A DNA stretch of 64,000 bases from Pseudocercospora fijiensis CIRAD86 (GCF_000340215.1 NW_006921541.1:367876-431875), one strand, 5' to 3'. Shown: positions 11,301-24,440, numbered from the stretch's first letter. Notes: a model not told the origin generated them from the sequence alone. Numbers and translations are program-made.

Positions 11301-14287
11301 GACACTTACTTATAAATACCTAAATAAAATTCTTCTTAATTCTAAATTATGTTTCTCTTCTCTAGTATTCTAGTAAACCTAAGTCTAATAAGTTGGTAAG
11401 AAAATCTAAACTCTAGAAGTTAGTAAAAGTCCCTAGAATCTATAAACCCGTTACTCCGCGGAAAAAAAAAACTCTAGGTTGCCGTATTATTTCTTCCGTT
11501 TTCCTCTCTTCTTCTAATCTCCTAGAGGCCCGTCGTTCTCCTCGATTTGTCTATATTTCGCTTCGAAGTCGTCTAGCGCGGAGGCATCCGCGATATAGTC
11601 TAGGGGTTCCTACGTAGGTTTATAGTACCCGCTCTATTTTGCGAGTGCTTCTCGCCCTCGGCCTTGCTTCTTTTTCTAGATATATAGGATTTCTTCGACC
11701 TACTACTCTTTATACGTCTCGAATAAGATAGGGTCCGGCTATTCGTCGTCGGTTACCTACCCTAGAAGGGGGTCCCGGCTCGTAAGTCTTAGAAGGTCGG
11801 TATAGTATACTAGATAAATATTGCTAGGTATCCCCGAGAGTTATACTAAGATAGGCGATAATACCTCTTCTACCGTATACTTAGCGTACTTCGAGTCGAG
11901 GCTCTTCTTTAGTCTACCGGTCTAGTAATTCCTTAGGTCGAGCTAGACCTTGTCTCCGATACGATATACCGGCGCTAGAGTTCTAGTCTTGTTCGCGCTA
12001 TCCTCTTATTTCTATACGGCTTCCGCTATTTGTACTTAGTACAGATCTAAGATCTTCTTAATCTTGTCTACGAACTCCTCCGCCCGTTTCGCTATAGTTA
12101 GCCGTCTATCGATAGCTAGGTCCTCTTCTAACGTAACGAGGGAGGTAGATTCGTAACCGTAAGTCGCGAAGAAAGAGCTTATTCCTAACCTAGCTTAGTG
12201 TCTCCCGTTAAACGCTAGTTCTACTATAGGAAGCTATTAGTTCTAATCGGACTATATCTAGTTAATATAGTTCCGTAGGTAAGCTTATATATCTTAGTTT
12301 GCGCGCTCCGGACCCCCGTCGGTTTGTAGGTAGTAGGCGGAGCTTAACCTCTACTTTACGCCGAGTAGTCGATATATCTCCCTCTAGAAAGTACTTATCT
12401 AATTCGTAACTCTATCGCTAGTAATAGTACGAGGCAGTCTGTAATACCTAACCTAGTATTTTAGAAATAAAACCGCGTATTCCTCTACTTTTATAGAGGG
12501 AGTACCGATAAGCGCGATCTACTTACTAAGGCGGTCTTTAATTACCTATAGATACCGGTTCCTATCTAACTCCGGTAGGTTAGTTATAAAGTCTATCGAG
12601 ATTTCCTAGAAGAAACGGTCGGGTACTAGTAGTAGTTTTAGGAGGCCGTGTTTATATTCCCTCTATACCTTATTACGTCTATAATAGTTGTAGTTCTATA
12701 GGAATTGCCGTACCTGCTTCGACTATAGCGGCTAGTAAAAGTCGCGACCTAGTATAGAAGTAGTAGAATCCCGGCTAGGGTAGCCGTAGAGCGGCGAGTC
12801 GTAGATCGACTAGATAATCTTCGTATATAGTATATCCTACTATAGTTCCTCGGCCCCTATATCTTTATATTCGGTTTCCGTCGTCGCTAGGGCTCCTAGA
12901 ACCTAGAGCTTACCGCGGTAGCGAAGGAACCCTTTAGGATCTATTATATAATCCCCGATCTAAATTTTTGCTTTAATTTCTAGTTATAATGTTCTATATC
13001 CCTTACGGACTTTCTATACTACCGTCTAGTATACCGTATCTTTCTCGATAATACTCTTCTATATATCGTTTATCTCTAGGTCCTAGAATAGTTTAGCGCT
13101 TTCCGGTAAAGGCTACGCGGGCTCCGTTTCGTTCGCGAGTAGGGATAACGGGCTCGCCTTTATTATACGTAGGAAGCTACAAATAGTAGTACTAGAAATC
13201 TAGACGTTTTCTAGCTAGTTTAGAGAGAGGTCCGGCTCTAAGAATCTCCGGAACCTCGAAAGCTTGTCGTCTTAGCCTAACGTGTCTTATTCTCTCTTCG
13301 ATAAGGTATCCGGTAGGATAGCTTCGATTCCCGGCCGGTAGACTAGGGTAAACTAGTACTTCGCTAGTTCTTCCTACTATCGGATCTGTCTTTCGGATAG
13401 TGTTAGGACTAAAGAGGTTATACGTGATTAGTATGTAACCGGGCTCGAGTAAAGCTAGGGTCTCGATGCCTTAGGTAGGGCTTAGCGCTTAGTAGTAGGC
13501 TAACTAGCCTACCTTCCTCCTTCTCCTCCTAGTTCTCTATCGAATACTACCTATACCTACTACTACGCTATCTACCTACTAACATAACCCTTGTTACAGA
13601 TAGCTAGCGCTTTACTATAAAGTATTCTAGGTTCTTATAGTCCGTCTAAATTATAAAAGGGCTATATAATTTTAGCTCGGAGTCCTAAAACTTAATACTA
13701 GATACGACTACGAGCATTTCCTTATCGTAGATATCGTAATTAATCTCCGCTTTATTTAGTTTCTTCGAAAAGAAGCCTACCGGTCGGCGGATCCCTACCT
13801 TTTCTTAGATAAGGGCGCCCCTAATCGCGAACCCGCTATAATCCGTCTTAAGGAAAGTAGGAAGGGACGGGTCCTACTAGGTAAGTACTAGGGCGCGGTA
13901 GAACTTGTCCTTTAGCGTCTCGAACGCTTTGTCCTATTCTTCTCCCTAGGAGAACGGGGTTCCCTTACCGGTAAGCGCGGTTAATAGTGTAGAGATCTTA
14001 GAATAGTTCGGTACGAATATACGGTAGTAGTTCGTAAATCCTAAGAAACGACGAACTTCCTTTTAGGTCTTAGGTGCTACCTATTTTTATACGGCTTCTA
14101 CCTTTTCGGGGTCGGCTAATACTCCTCCTCCGTCGGCGTAGACGATAAATCCTAGGTACTTAATCTTTTTCTAGGCGAATTCGCTCTTTTTAATATCGAG
14201 GTAAAGGCCTCCGTCCTAAAGCTTCTTAAGAACCGCCCTTACCTTATAGAAATAGTCTTCCCTCGACCCGCTCGAGTAGATAACTAC

Positions 14288-14632
14288 GTTGTCTATACAT
14301 ACTAATACGAAGTCGTCTAGATACTCCTATAGGAGAGTGTTAATATACCGTTAAAATATAGCCGGGGCTCCGGACAAACTAAACGGGTATACTAGCTATT
14401 CGAACGAGCCTAGCCTAGTCCGGAAGGCCGTCTTATACTCGTATCCTTTTACTATTCTAATCTTATAAAAGGCCGAGACTACGTTAACCTTAGTTGACTG
14501 CCGGGCCTCTGTTAGGTTCCTTATAGTATCCGGGATTAGTAGGAGGGGATATCTATCTTGCTTCGTTAGAGCGTTAAGCGCCCTATAGTTATAGTAGAAC
14601 CGGAGCCTACCGCCGGGTTTCTTAACGAACAA
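14288..14632 (-). pseudogene. Reverse transcriptase fragment of element 1
   Basis: This contains the longest uninterrupted frame of the element (minus strand, 14632-14396, 78 codons). It starts FVKKPGGRLRFYYNYRALN, the classic Gypsy RT block in which FCVDYRALN is expected; Tyr replaces Cys as expected from TGC to TAC. It continues past a TAG to CIDNVVIYS at 14299-14270, where the YxDD active site has become CIDN. No functional enzyme can be made. Confidence 0.85.
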
Positions 14633-16719
14633 TATAGGCGCCGCCGCTTCGGAGTTCGCGGGTCTAATAAATCCCTTCTTTAGGAGTTCGTTAAGTAACT
14701 TTCGTAAGACTAAGAGCTCCTATTTCGATATACTATAGAGCGGGCTCTAAGGGAGCTACGGTTAGGATCCGTCTAGGTTTTTACGGAGTTCTATTATATA
14801 GTCGATACTAGGGCAATAGGGCGCTAACTTATCGGCTTCCTTTTAACAAAATAGCGTAGCTATATTACGAACCTCCGGAGGTAGCTTTTTCTTTAGCTCC
14901 TCGATCGTCGGATATTCTTTCGTCTTTAGGGCCTTTTTAATATCCTCGGCAATTATAGCGGCAAGTAGGCTCCTAGTAGCGTCGATCGTAGCGATATTCC
15001 CGCTTATATCGAATTCGCGGTAGTAACGCCCTTCGTTAACCTAATACTAGGCTCTCCCGTAATAGTACTAACGCTTTTCGGGCGCGGTCCTAACCTTGTT
15101 ATATACCTTCTATAGGTTCCCTAGGATAAGGGGGAAGGCTAATCCCGGTACGACGTAAGCGTATACCGTCTACCGGAATCCGTTAATTTCTATCTAGAAG
15201 GCGACGACTCCGACAATCTTCGCGTCCTATATCGTAGACGACGCTCCTTTTACTTCTCGGGACTCTCGGCTAATATAGCTAAGCCCGAGGCCTTTAGCTA
15301 GGCCCGTATTAATCGTAGCGTAGTACTAGTATCCTTCGTCGATAAGAGTAGAAGTTCCGACGTTATTTTCGAGGACTATATCGGTATATATAAGGTTCCG
15401 GTTTATATCCTTTTTAACTTCTTCCTATTTCCTTATCCGTACTTTATCTACTCTCGACTCCTAACTCTAAGCGAGAGTTACTCTTTTCCCGAGTCGGAAC
15501 TGCTTAAGTCCGACTAATCCTTCGCGTTTTCTAGTATAGGTTATACGGAGGTAACGCTAATCTTAGTAGGTTAAACCGGCGGTACGTACGGATAGTCGCG
15601 AATATAGTACCCGCTCGCTCTATAGTAGAAGTAGAGCCTTTTCTCCTTACGTTTCTCTCTCTCTATAAAGTCGACCTATTTAGCCCTAGGCTTCCCTACT
15701 ATTCCTTACTAACCTCCGCGGTTCTTCTTACGGAAGGCGTTCGTTTAGGTAGGGTTTATAACTACGTCCCTATCGGAGTCGACCTTCGGGTTCGCCGCGG
15801 GAGCCGTATAGGGTAGAATAACTACCGAAGGGCTCGCGGTCTCCTTCTTCCTTTCTTACTAGCGTTTCGTAGCCTATTTAAACTAGTCCGTCGATTCGAG
15901 GTTCGTTATAATTCGCTCGACTTCCTCTATATAGAGGTAGTAATCCTTAATCTTTAGTATAGCGGCGGTATAAGTCTTAGCCGCGTTCGAGAAGGTATTC
16001 TTTAAGTATCCGATTTTTATATCGTCGGTCTAGCGGTCTCCGCCTACGCTTAGTAGGAGGCCGTCGAATTCTAGCTAGTAGTCGTACTAGGGTTGTCCTT
16101 AAGTATACCTTAGGGCTTAGAGTTGCTCTAGCGCCTTAGCGGCTTCGTTACTATCCGCGAATACGTCCTCGAGTTACTAGAAGAAAGCCTCGGGATCCTT
16201 TCCTTTTATAAGGCTTCCTCTTTCCTAGAAGTAGCGCATTCTAGCGCGTTCCTTCGCCGGTAGGGTATCGTAGATAGTATCCTAGTAGTAATCTTCGGAG
16301 AGCTTTAGTTTTAACCTAGAACGAACTCGGTACGAACTTCTTAGTCGTAGTAGGTAGTCCCGAAACGTCTTAGCTTTTCCGTCCTACGATAGTAGCTTCT
16401 ATTCGCGTAACGCCGTTACATTTTAGCCGGTAGCCGAGAGGGTTTCTAGGAGTCCTTTTAGGATCTCGTTCGTAGACTAGTCTCGCGTCGTGCTAGTTTC
16501 GGCAGACCCGGCCTAGCGAGATACTTCCGCCTATTAGAGCGTAGAGCGCGTAGCTTATAGCTAGGCTTCTATTGTCTATTGCCTAGTATAGAGACTCTCG
16601 AAGGCGCGATAAATCTTATCCCTAGTTATCTCTAGCGTAGTAGGGGCAGCGTTCCCCTAGCCTTCTTACTCGGGTTCCTAGTAAACCTTAGCGTTTTCTA
16701 TAATAAAGATCGAACCTAA

Positions 16720-16913
16720 TGTTACGGGTAAGCAACGCGTACGTAGATACTAGATATAAGACTTAATAGGTTCGATAAAGAGCTAAGTCTATCTACGTAA
16801 ATCCGAATAGTTTTGTACGGTACGCTAAGCGCTAAGCAGTAGGTTAGAGTCGCGTAGGCCGAATGCCGAATGCCTAAGGCTAGCGCTTTCTACCTAGAGC
16901 GTAGCCCTTTATA
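16720..16913 (-). repeat. Right LTR of element 1 (5' LTR)
   Basis: 194 bp beginning TGTTACGGGTAAGC. It is followed directly by the AGAAG target duplication at 16914-16918. Both LTRs keep GTAAGCAACGCG near their start. Confidence 0.88.
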
Positions 16914-17240
16914 AGAAGGAACCGGAAGATAAGAAAGAGCTAGGAGAAATATATTTACTTAAGAGTAGTCAAACGAGTTCGTATACGCGCGCTACGTAAG
17001 TTAGCTAGGAAATAAAGGCGCTACGAGATAGCGGACAAGCGGGATACGCGCGTACGCGCTTAGCGCGTAAAGAAGGACCTAAAAGCAGAGGTTTGCTAAG
17101 AAGTAAGTAAGTAAGATATATATACCTACGCTTACGCCTTAGACGCGCTAGACGCCCGTAGGGCGGGATACTAAAAAAGGGGCTCTTTCTTTAAGATATC
17201 CTTCTTCCTTTCTTCGTAGTTCGTCTTATATAGATAGTAG
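16914..17240 (+). repeat. Resumption of family E LTR / leader of element 2
   Basis: Sequence immediately downstream of element 1 and its AGAAG duplication. It has no coding potential, is rich in GCGCGC/CGCGT steps and ends in a pyrimidine-rich stretch before the gag frame of the next Gypsy element. Together with 9,652-9,958 it probably formed one LTR plus leader before element 1 inserted (inference; there is no second full copy in the window to align). Confidence 0.4.
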
Positions 17241-20200
17241 CTATATTAATTTAGTACTCCCTTTAGTTTAGTTTAAAGTTTAGTATATATTCTTACTACT
17301 TAGCCTTTAACCCTTATATTACGAATTACCTTAAAAAACGCCTCTATTACGATAGATACTCCCGACGAGTAGATTTAAAATATAAGACTTAACGAAGTAT
17401 CCGATTTTTTAAGCTTAGTATAGAAGGAGATCCCCGCTATACGCGAGTAACTAGATTACGCCTATACTACCGACCTAGAACTACTCGCTAACCTACTTAA
17501 GGCCTATAAAGACGCTATTTGTTTCCTCTCGGTCTCTCGTACTAGCCTTAGTACTACTCTTAACGACGCGAATGCCTCTATTATAGAAAAAGAAGACGAA
17601 GTAGGCCGCCTCTAGTCGTAGCTCGCCTCTACTCGCTTAGGCGCCGCGGTATCCGCCTCTTACCTATTTATACCTACTTCGACTAAGAGTAAGAAACTTA
17701 GCAATCCTAAACGCTTTACTAGTAAGCGTAAAGTATACGAAGAATTTAAGATATAAGTTAAAATCCGCTTCCTCGCTAACGCCGACTACTATCTAACTAA
17801 AGCTTTAAAGACTAGATTTATATTCTCTCTACTCGGCGGCTCTACTCTCGATTCCTACTATAGCCTTTTAGAAAACGTAGAAACTACTACGACGACTAGT
17901 ATCTAGAAGGCCCTCGACGCTAGCTTTAGTAACCTAGACTATAAGTAAACTACGCGCCTAAACTTAGACAAACTTAAGTAAGCAAATGGGACCTGCTAAG
18001 AATACTGCGCTACCTAATACGAGATTAGGTACGCTAAGTAGTAAGTACCTCTCGGACGTCGCTAAGTAGATCTTCGTACGCGGTCTTAGCGAAGAAATAA
18101 TATTACAAGTCCGCGATAAAGATACAGAGACTCTAGATATTACCGAACTATACGTATTACTTATGTATATCGATAATGTAACTCGAAACTTCGTAAAAAT
18201 TATTACTAACCGCGAAGGCGCCTATACGAATACTAGCCGCTTTATATTGCCGTTCGCTATACTACCGTCGAAGTTATAGACACCTTAGACGCCGGCTTTA
18301 GTACTAGCTCCTACTGTAGCCCTAATACCGCTAGGCGCCTAGCCTACCGCCGAACCGATAGATTTAAGCGCTACCTCGCTCGGCGCCTATCTACGCGCAC
18401 CCCTAGTAAATAGTAAGCTTTCGGAAGAAGAGAAGTAGCGTCGCCGTATAGTAGGAGAATATATCTACTACGGTATAAAAGGATATATTACTCGCCTCTA
18501 TCTATCTCTCGTCGGCTAGCTAAATACGCTAACGATATAGCGAGTCGCCGCTACGAATGTTATAACTCTAGATACGCCTTTACTAGCTAGCGCTACTTTA
18601 AGCGGCTAGGGAAAAGCTTAAACCTTATATATAGTCGCTTATAAGGTTTATTCGTTCCGAAATTAAGAGTATTTACTATTACCTTTTCTTTCTCTAGCTT
18701 AGCTATAGAGAAAGAGTTAGTTTACTAGTAGCCTTTTGTAGTAGAAACGTTAATAGGAAATTAAAAGAAATTATTAAAAACTATAGCTCTTATTAATAAT
18801 AGCGCAACCGGCGGCTACTCGTTTATAGATTACGACTATACGAGAGAGCTTAGCTTAACGTTCTAAGACCTTACGTACGCTCGGGAGTTAGAGATGTTTA
18901 ACGGTACGACCGCGGCCGCTAGTAAGGTAATCTAGATCTACTACTTATCTATTATTATCGGCCTGTATACCGAATATATTATGTTTTTTCTTACGAAACT
19001 CCTAAAGACCTACCCTATTATTCTTAGTCTTCCTTAGCTTAAAAAGTATAACCCGGTTATTAACTAGGCCTCCGAATCTCTATTCTTTACGAGTAAGTAT
19101 TATATAGAGCACTACTTTAGCGAATTTAGTTCTACCTCCGAGACTCCCTAAGATCGTACTATATTCGTTATTAGCGCGGCTACCTTCTCGCGTCTTGCCC
19201 GTAATAAACGTACTTAGATCTTCGCTACGATAATATAGAATTTTAAGAAAGCTATCCGAAAGTTTAACGAAGAACTAACGGATCCGAGAACGAAACTACT
19301 AAAGGAGTATTAGTACCGACTCTACTAGTTTTCGAAGAAGAACGCTAATATTATACCGCTATACTAGCCGGATATCGACTATAAAATCGAACTAATCGAC
19401 GGCAAACCGCCGCCGTATAGCCCTCTCTACTCTATATCTTAAGATAAGCTCCTTATACTAAAGAAATGCCTAGAAGATAACTTATAAAAGGGCTTTATCC
19501 GCCCTAGTTCCTCCGAAGCTACTATACTAGTTATATTTGCCTAGAAACCCGGCGGAGGTCTCTACTTCTACGTAGACTACCGGTGCCTTAACGCTTTAAC
19601 GAAAAAGAACTACTATCTAATTCCTCTTATAAACGAAACGCTCGAACACCTTTCGAAAGCCCGCTAGTTTATTAAGCTCGACGTAATCGCTACCTTTAAC
19701 GCGATCCGTATTACTAAGAAATACGAATAGCTAATAGCCTTCCGAACCCGTTATAGCCTTTTCGAATACCTAGTCTTACCGTTCGGACTTTATAACAGAC
19801 CTAGTACGTTCTAATTATATATAAACGATACGCTTAAAGAGTTCTTAGACGCCTTCGTCTTAGTATATATAGACGATATCCTAATCTATAGTAAAACGAA
19901 AGTAGAATACTACGAATATATCGAAAAGGTACTTTAGAAACTCGAAGAAGCTAGACTATATATCGATATTAATAAGTACGAATTCTGTAAGTAAGAGGTA
20001 AAGTTCCTCGGCCTTATTATCTCTTTAGAAGGTATTCGAATAGATCCTAGCAAAATCGAAGCTATTCTAAACTAGGGAGTACTACGAAACGTAAAAGAAG
20101 TTTAAGGCTTTTTCGGTTTCGCTAATTTCTACCGGAGATTTATAAGGAATTTTAGCGGAATCGCCCGTTCTCTTATAGTACTTACGTAGAAAGACGTTAA

Positions 20201-22450
20201 ATTCGAATAGTCTCTAGCCTATTAAGAAGCCTTCGACTAGCTACGATAAAGTTTTACGACTATACTAATCCTATAGTACTTCGACTTCGATAAGGAACTT
20301 AATACGTTTAGAAACTAATACTTCTAACGGTACGACTAGCGCCGTTCTCCTTTAGCTAGCGACCCTAGAAGATACGTAGCTATCTATAGCCTACCTCTTT
20401 AAGAAAATATTCTCTATAAATATATAATTACGATATCTACGATAAAGAACTCCTCGTAATCGTTAAGGCCTTCGAAGAATAGCGCCTAGAGCTCGAAGGC
20501 TCCGAATCGCTAATCTAGGTTAGCTCGGATTATAAGAATCTCGTCTACTTTCTTAAGAGCAAAATCCTTAGCTATAGGTAAGTATACTAGAGTAAGTTTC
20601 TTTCCTAGTTTAACTTCGTAATTTAGTATACGCTCGGTAAAGCAAATTTATAGGCCGACGTACCTACAAAGCGTAATAGAGACTCGCCTTTAGATCGAGG
20701 CCCGTAGCGTAAAGAATAGTCTATCCTTAAAGAGTATAACTTAAGCTAGGAACTATACGAGCTCCTCGGAGACGACTTTACTAGCCTAGAGCCTCTTATA
20801 GTATCCTTTATACTAATAGCCGCTCCCGCCTTTCTCGGAGATAATAATAGCTTAGACGACGAAGATACGAGCTTAGAAAGCTTAGATAGCGACTAGGAAA
20901 GCGAGAAAGAAGCATAGAACCTCCTCGAACCTACCTAGCTCGAGTAGTAGCTTACGACGGCGTACGCCGAAGACGCTTTTACTAAGGGCCTAATTTACGC
21001 CTTATATAACGAAGAATAGTTATACGAGAATATTTCTCTCTCGGAGTACGAGCTCCGTAGAATTCTAACCCTAGCGCCCTATATAACGTTTAGGAATACC
21101 CTCTACGTCCCGGATTTCGAAGATTTACGCGATTAGATTATACGTTCCGCTTACGACCCTCTTAGAAATAGTATATCCCGGTCGAGCTAAGATATTATTT
21201 TAGCTCTAGAAGTAGTACTACTAGCCTAATCTATACCGAGATATCGACCGATTCGTTAAGAACTACGTAGTATACCGTAGAGTAAAAGCAGATACGCGTA
21301 AGCCGTAAGGACTACTAAAACCTCTTAAAATCCCTCTACGACCGTAGTAGTATATTTTAATAGATTTTATTATAAGCCTACCGAAAGGATCCGACTTTAA
21401 TAGCCTCTAGTTTTAAAATATACTAGTCGTAGTCTACCGCCTTACTAAACGTAAGAAGGTATTAAATGCCTATAGCCTAATAGCGAAGAATACGGCTTAG
21501 GTCTTCTACCGAGATATATAGAAAGATATAGGCCTACCTAAGTTAATTATATCTAATCGCGGCCCGAATTTCGTTGCCTATTTCTAGAAGCGCCTCTACG
21601 AGCGACTAAAAATTTAAGCGCGCCTTCTAACGGCTTACTACCCGTAGACCGATAAGCAAACTAAACGGGCTAACGCTTAGATCGAATAGATTATTAGGTG
21701 CTTCTATAATTACTATTAAAATAACTAGCTAAGATTAACGCCTTCTATTAAATTTACTATTAATAATTAGGAATTAGCTACGACTTAGACTACACCCTTC
21801 TACGCTTCGACTAGATTTTACTCCCGAACCGGTATAGAACTAGTAGAAATCGAACTAAAGCCTCCGGTAAACGATCCTAAAAGAGACGCCGATACCTTCG
21901 CTCTTTAGATAGCCTAGACCTACTAAGAGCTCTAGAACGAGATAAGATATACCTAGGAAGTATACGAGTACTACGCTAATTAGTATAGACGCGCCGCGCT
22001 AGATTACTAAGTCGGAGATTACGTTTACCTCGACTTACGGTATATTAGAACTAACCGACTTTTAAAAAAGCTCGACTAGAAAAATCTAGGACCCTTCCGA
22101 ATTATAAAAAAATCGGTACGTACGTATACGAACTAGATCTCCCCGAGAATCTTAATATTTACCTAGTTAAACACGTTATTAACCTAAGAACCGCCGGAGA
22201 AATCGCGGACCCCGAAGACATTCTACTAATTCCGGAAGCTACTAAGGCTACCGATTAGACCGAAGACGAACCGGAATCTACCTTAGGTATAGTATAGGCA
22301 ATTATCGGATAGAGCTTTAGTAATACAAACTTCGGCAATCTTAACCCTCCCGAGTCCTAGTCCGTAGAGAGAGATATAGTAGGAAGGGTACTTAGACGAA
22401 GATACGACCTAGGAACCTCTACGCTATATTATCTTCGCCCGCGATAGACC
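17241..22450 (+). mobile_element. Ty3/Gypsy chromovirus coding region, RIP-inactivated (element 2)
   Basis: Plus-strand gag-pol broken by many TAG/TAA codons. In order: gag ~17,330-18,640 with a degenerate CCHC knuckle at about 18,447-18,505 (YIYYGIKGYITRLYLS, four expected Cys/His now Tyr); protease at ~18,786-18,840 (LINNSATGG, catalytic Asp replaced by Asn); RT ~19.4-20.1 kb with an intact YIDD at 19866-19877; RNase H ~20.3-20.65; integrase ~21.1-21.9, where the second core Asp reads IISNRGPNF (D to N) and the Glu survives; and a chromodomain-like end ~22,330-22,440 (EGYLDEDTT*EPL). The 5' LTR is probably the split family E repeat; no 3' LTR is seen, so the 3' end is truncated or rearranged. 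Confidence 0.8.
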
Positions 22451-22454
22451 CCGT

Positions 22455-22570
22455 AGTAGTTCGGTTTCCGAACTACTAAACGTATATAGTTTGGTTTCTT
22501 AGCGGCGAACTAGCTCCCTAGTTCCGGTTTAGTTTTTTCGAACTATATAGATTCCTAGTTTGAACTAGAG
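22455..22570. repeat. Repeat segment with hairpin, inverted relative to 43.73-43.84 kb
   Basis: TAGTAGTTCGG and CCGAACTACTA form an 11-bp inverted repeat around a TTT loop near 22,455-22,480. The wider stretch (TAGTTCGG...TTTGGTTT...CGAACTATATA) resembles the reverse complement of 43,735-43,840, and both copies border regions with GCCGGC arrays. The function is unknown; it could be an element end. Confidence 0.35.
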
Positions 22571-22580
22571 ACTGTATTAG

Positions 22581-22905
22581 TTTTACTATAAGGACACTCT
22601 TATTCGACTGCCGGCTACGATTGCCGGCTATAATAGTAACTCTGTTACATTTACTACGCTCTTTTGCCGTTACTAGGGCGTAGTTACCGTTGCTAGGGCG
22701 TAGTTGCCGTTGCTAGGGCGTAGTTTTGCTATAAGGACACTCTTATTCGACTGCCGGCTACGATTGCCGGCTATAATAGTTACTAGGTTGTATTTACTAC
22801 GCTTTATTACCGTTGCTAGGGCGTAGTTGCCGTTGCTAGGGCGTAGTTACCGTTGCTAGGGCGTAGTTGCTATTACCGGGGCGTAGTTGCCGTAGTTGCG
22901 AAAGC
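22581..22905. repeat. 143-bp tandem duplication with 20-bp minisatellite
   Basis: A block starting TTTTACTATAAGGACACTC at 22581 recurs at 22724 (period 143). Inside and after it, a 20-bp unit GCCGTTGCTAGGGCGTAGTT is repeated about three times (around 22,666-22,726) and three to four times more (around 22,806-22,880). Each long unit also contains a two-copy GCCGGC array. No gene is seen here; it separates element 2 from the next coding cluster. Confidence 0.7.
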
Positions 22906-23039
22906 TTACCTATATAACGTTACGTAGGCGGCAACAATTAGGGCTTCGCGATATTCTTACACTTTCAACTTCTTCCTCTATACCTATACCGACAATAACT
23001 GCTATACGCTACGCCCCCGCCCCTTTCCCTTACAATAGT

Positions 23040-24440
23040 AAGAGAGAAGCGCGCCGCGCGCTAAATAGAAGATAGAACTAAAGACCGCGAGTTTGTTTTG
23101 CCTAAGCGTCTAACTAAAAAGCGTAAGACTAAAGAGAAGTACTCTACGAAGAAGAATTCCGTACGAGACCGCGAGAGAAAGGATAAGATAGATAAGGATA
23201 AAAGAGTTAAGGATAAGAGAAGAAAGGCGCGGAATAAGGCATTCTATCGATAGCTAGCGCCTATAGAAAAAAGTGAAGGTTAGAATAAGAAGACAACCTA
23301 AGAGAAGGCTAAGAGGAGGAAAGAATTGCGGCTAGTTTTCGAGCGTAAAGTTCTAGTAGCGTAAGTCAATCTAGCTAGCGGCCGTAGCTAGTAGCTATAG
23401 CCGGTAGCCGTAGCCGGCAGCTATAGCCGGCATATTTTTCTTTAACACGTTAACTAATAGCATTTAGACCTATAGCCGCTACCTCTATCGATACGACCGA
23501 TAGTAACGGAGATGTTTAGATAGCCGAGAACAATAATACTAGAGTTTAGGATACCGCGATAGAGCTTAATGCTACGAATAAAGGAACTGAAAAAAGCGAG
23601 GAGATACTATACGTCGATCTAGTAACAGGTGCAGTCTTAGGGCCTAACGCTATAGACGATAAGCGCTAGGAGTAGATCGAGTATAGTTAAAGAGACGAGA
23701 TACTAGTAAAGGGCTAAGGTATAAGTCCTATTAATCTAGAAAATCATAGTTAAAGCTACTACGAAAAGCTAGCAAGGATTAGAATCGAGACTAGTCGTCT
23801 TTATATCCTCGATATAGAGTAGAAGTTTCTTTATTAGTATTAGAGCGAAGCCTTTACGTCTATAAAGGCAAAGTAGCTTGCGATTAATGCGATCGGGGCT
23901 AGGTATCTAGGGACGGCAGAAGTGTTACTATAGGAGGAAGGGGTATAGGTAATTATTCTATGCTCGGTATATATAGCCGGCGTTCGTAGCCGGCAGATAC
24001 TAACAGTTAAATAGAAAGCGTTTCTCGAAGGCAGAGTGCTACTACTATATGAAATCTTTACTAAGGCAGAGAGGGCTTATATCCGGAATCTAAGCTGCTA
24101 GTAGGATAGGTTAGCGTTAGAATTCTCTAAATCTCTATATAAGCCTCCGAAGGATTACCTATTTTAGCGATACGGCTTTATCTCGACTACTCCGCAGGCA
24201 CCTAAAGAAGCTCGAGCGCTCTTTAAGGTCTTTACTAAGAAGCGGAAGGAGTTCGAGGATTAGGATTGGTTAATAGAGCTATTAGTTAGTCTTAGGTTTC
24301 GTAGTTAGACTCGGCCTAAGCATTTGCTTATCGAGTGTCTTATACCGAAAGAGGATAGATTAAGACTAAAAACGAGCTTAGATTCGTTAGGTATAGTAGC
24401 TCGGTTCCGTTAGTAGGAGAGAGCCGCCGTATAGAAGGCA
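23040..24440 (+). pseudogene. Unidentified gene X, Lys-rich N-terminus, intron with GCCGGC array
   Basis: No known family is recognised. Exon 1 (from about 23,040 to 23,360) encodes a very basic stretch (LPKRLTKKRKTKEKYSTKK). Intron 23361-23467 has a GTAAGT donor, CTAAT branch site and TAG acceptor; its removal joins the codon GC|A and keeps frame with IAATSIDTTDSNGDV. The frame continues to a second GCCGGC array at 23,977-23,996 (in frame or a short intron) and on to about 24,440, including RPKHLLIECLIPKEDRLRLK. Stops are TAG/TAA only, as expected from RIP. It lies directly upstream of the hAT gene on the same strand and could be an accessory gene of the same element or an unrelated host-derived gene. 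The start codon is not determined. Confidence 0.45.
23361..23467 (+). other. Intron with GCCGGC array (gene X)
   Basis: 107-bp intron: GTAAGT donor, three CCGG cores at 23401, 23414 and 23427 (period 13), AACTAAT branch site, CATTTAG acceptor. Splicing restores the frame through a GC|A codon. Confidence 0.6.

Larger units (their letters stand above)
9959..16913 (-). mobile_element. Ty3/Gypsy chromovirus, full length, RIP-inactivated (element 1)
   Basis: A 6,955-bp insertion with 194-bp LTRs (9959-10152 and 16720-16913) and a 5-bp target duplication AGAAG at 9954-9958 and 16914-16918. Coding direction is minus. In order: gag with a degenerate CCHC knuckle near 15,590-15,640 (cysteines read as Tyr), protease near 15,300 (LIDEG), reverse transcriptase around 14.7-14.2 kb, RNase H ~13.8-13.4, integrase ~13.0-12.2, and a C-terminal chromodomain ~11,550-11,702 (VEEIL ... 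GRGREALAK). The RT active site reads CIDN at 14288-14299, so the second catalytic Asp is lost. Stops are almost all TAG. Confidence 0.88.

Noticed and set aside
22660..22905. CRISPR-like array
   Set aside because: Direct 20-bp repeats without unique spacers in eukaryotic sequence; it is a minisatellite.
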